A DNA stretch of 64,000 nucleotides from Streptomyces sp. MUM 2J. GTDB taxonomy: Bacteria; Actinomycetota; Actinomycetes; Streptomycetales; Streptomycetaceae. The position numbers and the translations under genes are program-made. Of this stretch, positions 17,011-24,492 are shown in pieces (the first letter of the stretch is position 1; each line of letters starts with the position of its first letter). The notes under the pieces are model-generated. The model had not been told where the DNA came from. It made no database searches and worked only from the letters and a program-made list of their open reading frames with translations. The DNA is taken from the NCBI RefSeq assembly GCF_022414535.1, contig NZ_JADWYM010000005.1:1-64000 (forward strand), in the 5' to 3' direction.

Positions 17011-17475
17011 TCAGCCGGCCAGCAGCTTCTTCACCGCGGCGGCGACCCGGCCACCCTCGGCCTGCCCGGCCACCTTCGGGTTCACGATCTTCATGACGGC
17101 ACCCATGGCCCTCGGCCCCTCGGCGCCGGCCGCCCGCGCCTCCTCCACGGCCTGGGCGACGATCGCGTCCAACTGCTCGTCGGACAGCTGCTTCGGCAGG
17201 TAGTCGGCGAGCACCTCGCCCTCCGCCCTCTCCCGCTCGGCCTGCTCGGGGCGGCCGCCCTGCGCGAAGGCGTCGGCGGCCTCACGGCGCTTCTTGGCCT
17301 CACGGGTGATCACCTTGAGGACCTCGTCGTCGGAGAGCTCACGCTTCTCCTTGCCCGCGACCTCCTCCTTGGTGATCGCGGCGAGCGTCAGCCGGAGCGT
17401 CGAGGAGCGGAGCTCGTCGCGCTCCTTGATCGCGGCGTTGAGGTCTTCCTGCAGCTTCGACTTGAGCGTGGTCAT
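17011..17475 (-). CDS. GatB/YqeY domain protein
   Basis: 154 aa: MTTLKSKLQEDLNAAIKERD..., with the YqeY hallmarks LRLTLAAITKEEV, LPKQLSDEQLDAIV and the C-terminal tail helix bundle (MGAVMKIVNPKVAGQAEGGRV). The fold is related to the tRNA-binding end of the amidotransferase subunit GatB, but no catalytic subunit is nearby, so the role is uncertain, perhaps tRNA related. The ATG at 17475 is used because upstream in-frame codons are Arg/Pro-rich and lack a ribosome site. Confidence 0.9.
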   Translation of the reverse strand: MTTLKSKLQEDLNAAIKERDELRSSTLRLTLAAITKEEVAGKEKRELSDDEVLKVITREAKKRREAADAFAQGGRPEQAERERAEGEVLADYLPKQLSDEQLDAIVAQAVEEARAAGAEGPRAMGAVMKIVNPKVAGQAEGGRVAAAVKKLLAG

Positions 17476-17741
17476 GGCTCCGATTGTCGCAGGTCCACGG
17501 CACCGGCCGCCCCCGAATTCACGGCGCGCCACACCTGCCGGCCGGGAGGAGCGGACCGGCGGGCGCCGGGGACGGGGCACACGGGTGCGGAACGCACCGG
17601 CGCGGGGCGCGGGGCGCGGGAGTCCGTGGGCACATGGGCGAGGCTCGGCGGGGCGGGGCGCCGCGGGGACCGCGATGGACGGGCTGCCGTGAGCCCCGAC
17701 GCCCGGTCCGGCACCACCAGCGGGTCTGACACCATGGGTGC

Positions 17742-18671
17742 ATGCGCGCGCGATACGGAGTTCCCCTGGGAATCGCGGCGGTTGGTGCCGCCGGACTGCT
17801 CTACTCCGCGGGTTTCGAGACCCGCTCCTTCCGCCTCCGACGGATCACCGTTCCCATCCTGCCCTCCGGCATGCGCCCCCTGCGCGTTCTCCAGGTCTCC
17901 GACATCCACATGGTCAGCGGCCAGCGCAAGAAGCAGCGCTGGCTGCGCTCGCTGGCCGGCCTGCGCCCCGACTTCGTGATCAACACAGGCGACAACCTCT
18001 CCGACCCCGAGGGCGTACCGGAGGTACTGGACTCGCTGGGCCCGCTGATGGAGTTCCCGGGGGCGTACGTCTTCGGCTCGAACGACTACTACGGCCCGAC
18101 GCTGCGCAACCCCGGCCGCTACCTGCTGGAGAAGGCGTCCGGCCGCCACGGCCTGAACGGCAACCCGCCGGTGGTCGGCGCGGTCCACAACCCGTGGGAG
18201 GGCCTGCGCGACGGCTTCGACGCCGCGGGATGGCTGAACCTGACCAACACGCGGGGCGTGCTGAAGATCGACAGCGGCGTGTCGGTCGAGCTGACCGGCC
18301 TGGACGACCCGCACATCCGGCGCGACCGGTACGCCCGGGTGGCCGGCGGGCCGTCGGGCTCGGCCGATGTGTCGATGGGCGTGGTACACGCCCCGTACCT
18401 GCGCACGCTGGACGCGTTCGCCGCGGACGACTACCCCCTGATCCTGGCCGGCCACACCCACGGCGGCCAGGTGTGCATCCCCTTCTACGGCGCCCTGGTC
18501 ACCAACTGCGACCTGGACACGGGCCGCGTGAAGGGCCTGTCCACCCACACGGCGGAAGGCCGCACGGCGTACCTCCACGTCTCCGCGGGCTGCGGCACCA
18601 GCCGCTACACGCCCGTGCGCTTCGCCTGCCCGCCGGAGGCGACGCTGCTGACCCTGGTCGAACGGGACTGA
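17742..18671 (+). CDS. Membrane-anchored metallophosphoesterase
   Basis: 309 aa. N-terminal hydrophobic anchor at residues 6-24. Calcineurin-like motifs follow in order: VSDIHMV (about 53-59), NTGDNLSD (about 81-88), GSNDYYG in place of the usual GNHD/E (about 113), VVHAPY (about 214) and GHTHGGQ (about 236). These bind two metal ions and cut phosphomono- or diesters, as in the YkuE/YaeI lipid-phosphatase-like group. ATG start with a short leader; transcribed away from YqeY. The Ser for His change in GN(H)D-type motif III (GSND) is common in this subgroup. Confidence 0.88.
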   Translation: MRARYGVPLGIAAVGAAGLLYSAGFETRSFRLRRITVPILPSGMRPLRVLQVSDIHMVSGQRKKQRWLRSLAGLRPDFVINTGDNLSDPEGVPEVLDSLGPLMEFPGAYVFGSNDYYGPTLRNPGRYLLEKASGRHGLNGNPPVVGAVHNPWEGLRDGFDAAGWLNLTNTRGVLKIDSGVSVELTGLDDPHIRRDRYARVAGGPSGSADVSMGVVHAPYLRTLDAFAADDYPLILAGHTHGGQVCIPFYGALVTNCDLDTGRVKGLSTHTAEGRTAYLHVSAGCGTSRYTPVRFACPPEATLLTLVERD

Positions 18672-18946
18672 CACCGGCACGGGACGGGACGGACGGCCGG
18701 GAGGGCATGGCACCGGCACGGACGTGAGATGGGGTCCGAACGGCACGGACGGGACGAGCACGGGCGACACGAGCAGGACCGGGCAAGGACGGTACCGGCG
18801 GCGGGCGGGCACGGACCGAGCAGGCACCGTACCGGCGGCGGACGGGGCCGGGCGGACAGCGGCCGGAGCCGTGGGGCGACGGCCGGAGATCACCCGAACA
18901 GCCCGCCCGCATCGCCCCCGATGTCCGGTTTTCCTAGCGTGAGGGC

Positions 18947-19741
18947 ATGACCGCCCCGATACCGAGGGACATCCCGGACCTGCCCGCGGTCCCGGGAACG
19001 CCCGCTCCCCTGCGCTCCCCCGTCCCCGCCGCCGCGGTGGTGGCCCCCGTACGTCATCCCCTGACCGCCGCCTACCGCCTGCTCGTCGCCGCCCTCGCGA
19101 CCGGCGGCGTGGTCCTGGCCGTGATGCTCGGCAGCCCGGCCCGGGTCCTGAGCTACTTCACCGTCCAGAGCAGCATCCTGCTGGCCCTGGTGTGCCTCTT
19201 CTCGGCCCGCCGCGCCTGGACGGCCCGCCGCCCGCTCCCGTCGGCCGTGACCGGTGCCGCGCTCCTCTACGTCGTCATCGCGGCCCTGGTCTACCACCTG
19301 ATCCTGACCGACGCGGCACCCGCGTTCACCATGACGGACACGACCCCCTCGACGGGATGGCACACCCTCGCCCACCATCTCCTGCACACCGTCGTCCCCA
19401 CGGCAGCCGTCCTCGACTGGCTGCTCATGACCGCCCCCGCCGCCCTCCACCTGCGCCAGGCCGCGACGTGGATGCTCTACCCCGCCGCCTACCTGGTCTT
19501 CTCCCTGGCCCGCGGCGAGCTTCTCCTCCCCGGAACGCCGGGCCGCTACCTGTACCCCTTCCTCGACGTCGACCAGCACGGCTACAAGAGCATCCTCGCC
19601 AACGCCCTGCTCCTCGGCCTCTCCTTCTACGCCCTGGCCGTCCTGCTCGTGGCCCTGGACCACGTCCGCCCCAACCTCGTCCGCCACCGCGCCCACCACC
19701 ACGCGAAAACCGGATTTCGTCTCCGGCCGCCGGTGGGCTAA
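18947..19741 (+). CDS. Pr6Pr-family membrane protein
   Basis: 264 aa with six hydrophobic segments (about 42-64, 70-88, 100-118, 140-160, 170-186, 215-240). The pattern TVQSSILLALVCL, LHTVVPTAAVLDWLL and YPFLDVDQHGY is typical of actinobacterial Pr6Pr/FAR-17a-AIG1-like proteins with six helices. Eukaryotic relatives are lipid (FAHFA) hydrolases using conserved Thr/His. Possible equivalents here are T146-like residues in HTLAHHLLHT, but catalytic activity is inference. A hydrophilic proline-rich N-terminus of about 35 residues precedes helix 1. It lies directly before tRNA-Pro. Confidence 0.82.
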   Translation: MTAPIPRDIPDLPAVPGTPAPLRSPVPAAAVVAPVRHPLTAAYRLLVAALATGGVVLAVMLGSPARVLSYFTVQSSILLALVCLFSARRAWTARRPLPSAVTGAALLYVVIAALVYHLILTDAAPAFTMTDTTPSTGWHTLAHHLLHTVVPTAAVLDWLLMTAPAALHLRQAATWMLYPAAYLVFSLARGELLLPGTPGRYLYPFLDVDQHGYKSILANALLLGLSFYALAVLLVALDHVRPNLVRHRAHHHAKTGFRLRPPVG

Positions 19742-19774
19742 AGTAAACGACGTCGCCGCGACAAGCAGCGACGC

Positions 19775-19848
19775 CGGGGTGTAGCGCAGCTTGGCAGCGC
19801 GCTTCGTTCGGGACGAAGAGGTCGTGGGTTCAAATCCCGCCACCCCGA
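19775..19848 (+). tRNA. tRNA-Pro (anticodon CGG)
   Basis: The acceptor stem CGGGGTG (19775-19781) pairs with CACCCCG (19841-19847). The anticodon stem CTTCG/CGAAG encloses the loop TTCGGGA, giving anticodon CGG for CCG codons. The T-arm GTGGG/CCCGC surrounds TTCAAAT. The CCA end is not encoded. The gene forms the left edge of the accessory island, and tRNA-Pro genes are frequent integration sites in Streptomyces. Confidence 0.96.
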
Positions 19849-19864
19849 CAGCCGTAAGACCAGG

Positions 19865-19902
19865 TCAGGGGCCTGATCCGCGAGAGCGGGTCGGGCCCCT
19901 GA
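19865..19902 (+). terminator. Hairpin downstream of tRNA-Pro
   Basis: TCAGGGGCC (19865-19873) pairs with GGCCCCTGA (19894-19902); an inner CCGC/GCGG pair extends the stem. TTCGTTTCC follows. The spacing of 17 bases from the tRNA end fits a tRNA terminator. Confidence 0.75.
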
Positions 19903-19919
19903 TTCGTTTCCGGGGTCTC

Positions 19920-19961
19920 TTGGGAGCCGTTTGGGAGCCAAGGAATGGAATCCGGCTCCCA
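19920..19961. repeat. Three copies of TGGGAGCC near the tRNA 3' end
   Basis: TTGGGAGCC occurs at 19920-19928 and again at 19931-19939, and its inverse GGCTCCCA at 19954-19961. Short repeats of this kind beside a tRNA gene resemble integrase arm-binding sites or an att remnant. No integrase gene is present in the window and I found no second copy of the tRNA 3' end near the right edge of the island. Confidence 0.45.
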
Positions 19962-20285
19962 GGCTGCTCACGTTCCGCTCTCGCGGAGACGGCACGCGAC
20001 ACATCGCGGAAGCCGTCGAGCCGTACAGCCTCAGGTCGACGTCGGAGGGCTTGACGGTGATTTGCCGGGTCTAGGCATCAAGTGCATCTCGCGAGCCACC
20101 GTATAAGTCGTCAGAGCTGAACCCGCAGGCAGGAGCCGATGTGGCTGAATCCCATGGAAAGTTGGGGGGTCGCTGTGGCGCCGACCAGATGGTCAACTTC
20201 TCGCGTCCGCCAGTCTCGTCCCTTTGGCTCGGGCGGGCTGTGTCCTGCGGCCGGCCGATACGGGGACACTTACCCAGGAGGAATC
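19962..20285. promoter_or_regulatory. Leader and promoter region of the lanthipeptide precursor gene
   Basis: No separate gene is supported, although the frame of the precursor stays open upstream to an ATG at 20139 preceded by GCAGGAG, which would encode 49 extra residues (MWLNPMESWG...). A candidate promoter is TTGACG (20051-20056) with TAGGCA (20072-20077); the 15-base spacer is short. The sequence changes here from backbone to island composition. Confidence 0.4.
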
Positions 20286-20459
20286 GTGAACGCTGCTGAC
20301 CAGCTGCTCGAGGGTTACACGGCCTACACGACGGCCGAGGAGTTCGGAGTGGCGGCCGAGAGCGATGCTCCGGCCATCACCACCACCGTCACTTCGTCGG
20401 AGATCTGCGTCTCTCTGGTTTCCGCGTCGGTGACGGCGACGTGGGACCACGGCTGCTGA
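20286..20459 (+). CDS. Class V lanthipeptide precursor peptide
   Basis: 57 aa from GTG at 20286, preceded by AGGAGG. The N-terminal half (MNAADQLLEGYTAYTTAEEF) is an acidic leader. From about residue 30 the sequence is almost only Thr, Ser, Val, Ala and Ile with cysteines at 41 and 57, the last residue. Ten or more Ser/Thr are available for dehydration. The end TWDHGC has Thr, four residues, then Cys, the same spacing as the C-terminal aminovinylcysteine ring of thioviridamide-type peptides. The neighbouring kinase, HopA1 lyase and cysteine decarboxylase genes support this reading. The peptide has no relative I recognise by sequence. A longer 106-aa form is possible but lacks leader-like features. 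Confidence 0.82.
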   Translation: MNAADQLLEGYTAYTTAEEFGVAAESDAPAITTTVTSSEICVSLVSASVTATWDHGC

Positions 20460-20499
20460 GAACCGTCTGCTTCGGCGCCGATCTCAGCGCCGAGTCCGC

Positions 20500-20543
20500 G
20501 ACAGCCGCGCGAATGCCTCGGTGAGGGCATCCGTGCGGCTGTC
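20500..20543. terminator. Bidirectional terminator between precursor and kinase-lyase operon
   Basis: GACAGCCGC (20500-20508) and GCGGCTGTC (20535-20543) form the base, and ATGCCTC/GAGGGCAT extend the stem towards a small loop, with two mismatches. It lies between the convergent stops at 20459 and 20546, so it can stop both transcripts. Confidence 0.8.
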
Positions 20544-20545
20544 GT

Positions 20546-20890
20546 TCAGCGTTCCGGGGGCCGGGTATCCAGATGCTGCTCCAGTGACCGAAGCATCTCC
20601 ACGGCGGATTGGGCCTCTTGCAGTAGCCGTTGCAGCTCCGCTGCCTGCTTCTCCAGATGTGCCAGGCTCTTCGCGCCTCGCCGGGACCGCCTTTGGAGCC
20701 GGCGGTAGCCGCCTGTGGTGAAGACACCGCGTGCGTTCTGCAGGGCGTCCACGGTCAGTCCTGCCCGTGTTGCGCATTCGGCGGCAGTCGCCTTTCCTGC
20801 CAGCAGGTCCAGCAGTAGCGTCACGAGCTGGTCGCGGTCCGTGCCCGCGAAAGGTGATACGGAATGGGTGGGTTCTCCTCGGTCCGGCAC
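20546..20890 (-). CDS. OrfA-like helix-turn-helix/coiled-coil protein in the lanthipeptide operon
   Basis: 114 aa from GTG at 20890, three bases after the lyase stop, so co-transcribed with kinase and lyase. Residues 19-62 (LVTLLLDLLAGKATAAECA, then GLTVDALQNAR and FTTGGYRRL) match the pattern of IS3-type transposase OrfA helix-turn-helix domains. Residues 76-106 form a leucine/glutamine coiled coil (HLEKQAAELQRLLQEAQSAV). No transposase catalytic gene follows. It may be a domesticated DNA-binding regulator or a partner protein of the synthetase. I do not recognise a named family in characterised class V clusters. Confidence 0.65.
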   Translation of the reverse strand: MPDRGEPTHSVSPFAGTDRDQLVTLLLDLLAGKATAAECATRAGLTVDALQNARGVFTTGGYRRLQRRSRRGAKSLAHLEKQAAELQRLLQEAQSAVEMLRSLEQHLDTRPPER

Positions 20891-20893
20891 CGG

Positions 20894-21868
20894 TCACGCC
20901 AACCCGAAGCCGGGCAGGGTGGGCGAAGAGAGGTTGCGAGCGGGAAACAGCGGGTCGACGCCCGCGTCGATGAGACTTTCGGCGACGCATACTTCACGAG
21001 TCCGAGAGGTAACGGACAGCGTTTGCGCCACCAGGGCCTCGGCCAGGACCTGGGAACGATGCTCGCCGAAGCTGAGTCCCCTCTTCCCTGGGCGATGATC
21101 CCTCGGCTCCCATGCAGCGCCGATCCCCGGGGCGAGCCGGTGGACGAACGGCGACGTGATGTCTCCCAGCCCTTTCACGCCGCGCACCGCGTCGGCGACG
21201 TGAGCGATGTGGTCCCACGCATCGGGCCCGAGGTAGATGACGAGACCATCGCGACGGGGCAGAAGATTCCCGTTCGACGTCACCTTGCTTCGGTATCGCA
21301 GGCCCAGTGCTTCGAGCCTTTCCAGTACGACTCCCCAGACCTGAGGAGCTGTCTCCCGGTCGGTGAGGTGAATGTACATCCGCAGTGTGGCGGCACCCGT
21401 CCGAAGGCCGCGCGAGCTGTCGGTAAGGAAGAAGCCGGGGGAGCGTCCCGGGCGCTGAGCGGGCAGGCGGAGGAGGGCCGGACCGGACGCGCGCTGAGGC
21501 CACTTCACCACGCAGCTGCCCGGGACCCGGGTGCGCACGCCCTCCACCACTGCGGTGATCACGCGTTGGTCGTTCCGGCCGTCCAGGACAGTGGCGGGAA
21601 CGAGCGTCGTGGAGTGGGGCATGGCCGCCGTGTACCGCGCGTCCAGGTCGTTGTCGCGCAGGCTGCGCGCCCGCGGACTGTCCTGCTTGTCCATTCCTGC
21701 GTGCAACCTTCGGTAGAGGCTGGTCCGCAGCTGGCTCACCAGCCCACTCGGGCTCTCAGCGGTCAGTTCCTCATCGAGGGCGGTGGCTTCCGTGGCCCCT
21801 TCGGCGACCTGGACCGAGTCGAGGGCTCTGAGCAGGTCGCCCGATACCCGTGGCGCCGTAGTGGTCAT
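20894..21868 (-). CDS. HopA1-family lanthipeptide lyase/cyclase (LxmY/TvaD-like)
   Basis: 324 aa. The C-terminal half carries the HopA1 pattern: MYIHLTDRETAPQVWGVVLE (about 164-183), LRYRSKVTSNGNLLPRRDGLVIYL (about 190-213), FVHRLAPGIGAAWEP (about 241-255) and SFGEHRS followed by LAEAL (about 266-278). In class V lanthipeptide and thioamitide clusters (lexapeptide, cacaoidin, thioviridamide) these proteins eliminate phosphate from phospho-Ser/Thr to give dehydroamino acids and help ring formation. The start overlaps the kinase stop by 4 bp (ATGA). The N-terminal 100 residues are divergent. Located in the cytoplasm; would act on the leader-bound peptide with the kinase. Confidence 0.82.
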   Translation of the reverse strand: MTTTAPRVSGDLLRALDSVQVAEGATEATALDEELTAESPSGLVSQLRTSLYRRLHAGMDKQDSPRARSLRDNDLDARYTAAMPHSTTLVPATVLDGRNDQRVITAVVEGVRTRVPGSCVVKWPQRASGPALLRLPAQRPGRSPGFFLTDSSRGLRTGAATLRMYIHLTDRETAPQVWGVVLERLEALGLRYRSKVTSNGNLLPRRDGLVIYLGPDAWDHIAHVADAVRGVKGLGDITSPFVHRLAPGIGAAWEPRDHRPGKRGLSFGEHRSQVLAEALVAQTLSVTSRTREVCVAESLIDAGVDPLFPARNLSSPTLPGFGLA

Positions 21869-23046
21869 CGCGTCTTCTCCAGACCCAGCGTCGGTACGTG
21901 TGCGTGTGGGTCAAGCAGTAGGACGCGGCCGATGCCAGCGGCTGCGCGGTCGGCTGCGCCGATTCTGGGAACATACTGGGAGTTCGCGAGGAGCCGGTCG
22001 ATCATGTGCCAACCCGCGAACGCCGCAGTCCGAACGGGCAGGTCGGCATCGACTGCTTGCCCTGCCAACTTGCCGGCCGTCGTCCATTCCCGTGAATAGC
22101 CTTCCCAGAAGGCGTGCATGCGGGGGTGAAGCCGTTCAATCTCCCGGGCCCCGTAGGTCAGGATCTCCCGGTGGGTCGCCTCCTGGTCGAAGGGCCGGTC
22201 CACGTCGTGTCTGAGAGTCTTGGGGATGTCACGCACTGCCCGATAGAGCCACTCGCCGACGAACCCGCCGGTGTCCCGCGCGGGGTCCCCGAGCCGGAGT
22301 TCCTCCCAGTCTGTCAGGTGCAGTGTGTCACCGTGCAGCAGGTATTGGTCGAGGCGCAGGTCTCCGTGCGTGGGCACTTTCAGGGTCGAGGCTTCGTGCT
22401 CACGCAGGGTGCGCAGCGCTGAGACCAGTTGCCGGTCGGCCTGGAGAAAGCTCCAGGCTTCCATCTCGGCGAAACCGGCGTCGACGAACCTCGGCAGTGA
22501 GAGGGCTTCGAAGTTCTCCATCGGCGGAAGGGGATGCGGTGTCTCGTCCAGTTCCCCCGCTTCCACGGCCGAGGAATGAAGGGCGCCCAGCATCCTGCCC
22601 GCTTCATGGCACAGGTCTTCGTCGAAGTCGCCGTCGGCGGCGAGTTCTGACCCTGACCTGGCGTCCTCCAAGCCTTCGAACAGCAAAAGCAGGTGCTGCT
22701 CATCTGCTCCAAGGAGTCGCGGGCTTGCCAATGGCATCTCGGCGAGTTCCGCCGCCAGCTTTTCGAAGGTGATGATCCGGCGATATCGGCGTGCGGCCTC
22801 GGATCTGTCACCCCCGAGCCGTTTCACGAACACCGGCTGTCCAACGGTTGTCTTTCCTGCCCAGTTGTCGTTACGGCCTACGTGCGCCACGACGGTATCG
22901 GTGTGGAAGCTACCGAGGCCGCTTCGAGTCAGTAATGCGTTCACTTCGGGAGCCGTGCTCAGATCAACCGGTGCGAAGCGTGCCTGTGCCGATTCTCGCA
23001 GCACCTTCTGGCTAGCAATCATGTCTGGCGACCGTAGGGGTGCCAC
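21865..23046 (-). CDS. APH-fold Ser/Thr peptide kinase of the class V synthetase (LxmK/TvaC-like)
   Basis: 393 aa. Aminoglycoside-phosphotransferase fold: lysine in VFVKRL (K75), glutamate in TFEKLAAEL (E95), catalytic loop THGDLRLDQYL (D229, Q234) and metal-binding DWEE (D246) followed by LGDPARD. In class V clusters such enzymes phosphorylate core Ser/Thr before HopA1-type elimination. The gene contains an in-frame TTA codon (22933-22935, Leu38), so translation should need the bldA tRNA. It is first in an operon with the lyase and the OrfA-like gene. The start is uncertain: GTG 23046 or ATG 23022, neither with a clear SD. Confidence 0.82.
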   Translation of the reverse strand: MAPLRSPDMIASQKVLRESAQARFAPVDLSTAPEVNALLTRSGLGSFHTDTVVAHVGRNDNWAGKTTVGQPVFVKRLGGDRSEAARRYRRIITFEKLAAELAEMPLASPRLLGADEQHLLLLFEGLEDARSGSELAADGDFDEDLCHEAGRMLGALHSSAVEAGELDETPHPLPPMENFEALSLPRFVDAGFAEMEAWSFLQADRQLVSALRTLREHEASTLKVPTHGDLRLDQYLLHGDTLHLTDWEELRLGDPARDTGGFVGEWLYRAVRDIPKTLRHDVDRPFDQEATHREILTYGAREIERLHPRMHAFWEGYSREWTTAGKLAGQAVDADLPVRTAAFAGWHMIDRLLANSQYVPRIGAADRAAAGIGRVLLLDPHAHVPTLGLEKTR

Positions 23047-23202
23047 GCTTCGAGGACAAGGGATGGCTCACCCTTAAACCGGCTTACATTGGGTGGGGTT
23101 GGCGGCTCCTGCTGGGCAGCAGCAGCCACGCACGCCGCCGACCAAACATACGACTCGCTTGTGGCGTTTTGAAACTTACCCGACTCGTCTAGGGTGCGTC
23201 AC
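23047..23202. promoter_or_regulatory. Divergent promoter region, kinase operon and M16 operon
   Basis: 156 bases with lower GC than the genes. It includes TTGAAA (23169-23174 area) about 15 bases before TAGGGT, a weak sigma-type pair pointing to the M16 genes. Nothing clearer is visible. Confidence 0.35.
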
Positions 23203-24492
23203 ATGCCCGTTCCACGCCTCCAGCGGCATATGCTGCCAAATGGCCTGCGTGTAGTCATACAGCCGCTCACGAGTGGACCGACCGTGGGAGTCAGTGTCCA
23301 CTACGGCGTCGGTTTCCGTTCCGAAAGCCCGAGCCGATCCGGCTTCGCTCATCTCTTCGAGCACCTCATGTTTCAGGGCAGTGCCCGCATACCACGCGGA
23401 GACCATTTCCGGCTGATCCAGTCCGCAGGTGGCGCGATCGACGGTTCCACGCACCAGGATTACACGGTGTTCCACCAGGTGTTCCCATCGAATGCACTCG
23501 AACGCGTTCTATTCATGGAAGCCGACCGCATGCGAGAGCCCGTCTTCACGGTGGAAAGCCTCCGCACACAGGTGGATGTCGTGAAGGAGGAGATCCGGCT
23601 CAACTTGATGAACAAGCCGTACGGGGGATTCCCGTGGACCGTCCTCCCGTCAGTGTTGTTCAGCGAGTTCCACAATACGCACAACGGATACGGCGACTTC
23701 AGCGCTCTCGAGAAGGTGTCCGTTGCAGACTGCGAGGAATTCTTTGAGACCTACTACGCACCCGGCAACGCAGTGTTGACCGTGGCCGGTGACGTGCAGC
23801 CGTGCCAGGTGATGGAACTTGTGTGGCGGCATTTCGCGGACATTCCCGCACGGACCGTTCCAGCGGTTTCCGAGTCCGACGAGCCGGCACCGAGGGGCAT
23901 GCGGACAGGCGTGCATCACGACCGACGCGCCCCGCTGCCCGCTACAGCGATCGGATACCGGCTACCCGACCCGCGGACTGCGCCGCTCCGATATCTGGCG
24001 CATATGGTCCTGTGCTCCCTTCTCTCCACCGGCGACTCCTCCCGCCTGCGGCGAAGACTAATAGGACGCACAGGTGTGGCGACCGACGTGAGCATGGGAT
24101 GCGGACTGTTCGGAGCTCTTGACGCGCGCCACCCGGACCTTCTGCTGGGTGTGGTCGTGCACTCCCCTGGCACATCAACCGATGCGGTGATCGCGGCCTT
24201 GGACGAGGAGTTGCACAGCCTGGCGGCCGAGGGGCCCACGCCGCGCGAGGTCGACCGAGCGGTGGCGATGACAGCGGCTGCGAGGCACCGCAAGTTCGAC
24301 TCCCTCGCTCTCCGCACCCCGGCGCTGGGCACGCTTGAGCTGCTGTTCGGCCGCGCCGAGCTGCTCGACAAGCTACCCGGCGCGCTGTCCTCGGTCGACG
24401 CCGTGGACTTGGCCACAGCCGCACAGGGGCTGATTCCCGATGCGCGTGCCGTGGTCCAGTTGGTACCGGGGACGCCGGGGGGTAATGAATGA
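23203..24492 (+). CDS. M16 zinc metallopeptidase, catalytic subunit
   Basis: 429 aa. The inverted zinc motif HLFEH (H50, E53, H54) and the downstream ligand glutamate in VKEEIRLN (about E130) are intact, with the following NGYGDFSALEKVSVADCEEFFETYYAPGNA region typical of mitochondrial-processing-peptidase-like proteins. The second half is the noncatalytic M16C domain. Paired M16 peptidases occur in class V lanthipeptide clusters, for example pristinin A3, and are expected to remove the leader. ATG at 23203 is preferred over GTG 23194 for its AGGGTG site. The stop overlaps the partner gene by 4 bp. No signal peptide, so cytoplasmic. Confidence 0.85.
   Translation: MPVPRLQRHMLPNGLRVVIQPLTSGPTVGVSVHYGVGFRSESPSRSGFAHLFEHLMFQGSARIPRGDHFRLIQSAGGAIDGSTHQDYTVFHQVFPSNALERVLFMEADRMREPVFTVESLRTQVDVVKEEIRLNLMNKPYGGFPWTVLPSVLFSEFHNTHNGYGDFSALEKVSVADCEEFFETYYAPGNAVLTVAGDVQPCQVMELVWRHFADIPARTVPAVSESDEPAPRGMRTGVHHDRRAPLPATAIGYRLPDPRTAPLRYLAHMVLCSLLSTGDSSRLRRRLIGRTGVATDVSMGCGLFGALDARHPDLLLGVVVHSPGTSTDAVIAALDEELHSLAAEGPTPREVDRAVAMTAAARHRKFDSLALRTPALGTLELLFGRAELLDKLPGALSSVDAVDLATAAQGLIPDARAVVQLVPGTPGGNE

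Noticed and set aside
18729..18950. Short frames rich in Gly/Arg/Thr between phosphoesterase and Pr6Pr genes
   Set aside because: Made of imprecise GGCACGGAC-type repeats without a start site; taken as intergenic.
20139..20285. Longer 106-aa form of the precursor starting at ATG 20139 with GCAGGAG
   Set aside because: The extra residues look unlike a leader, and AGGAGG directly before GTG 20286 is the stronger site. Kept only as an alternative.
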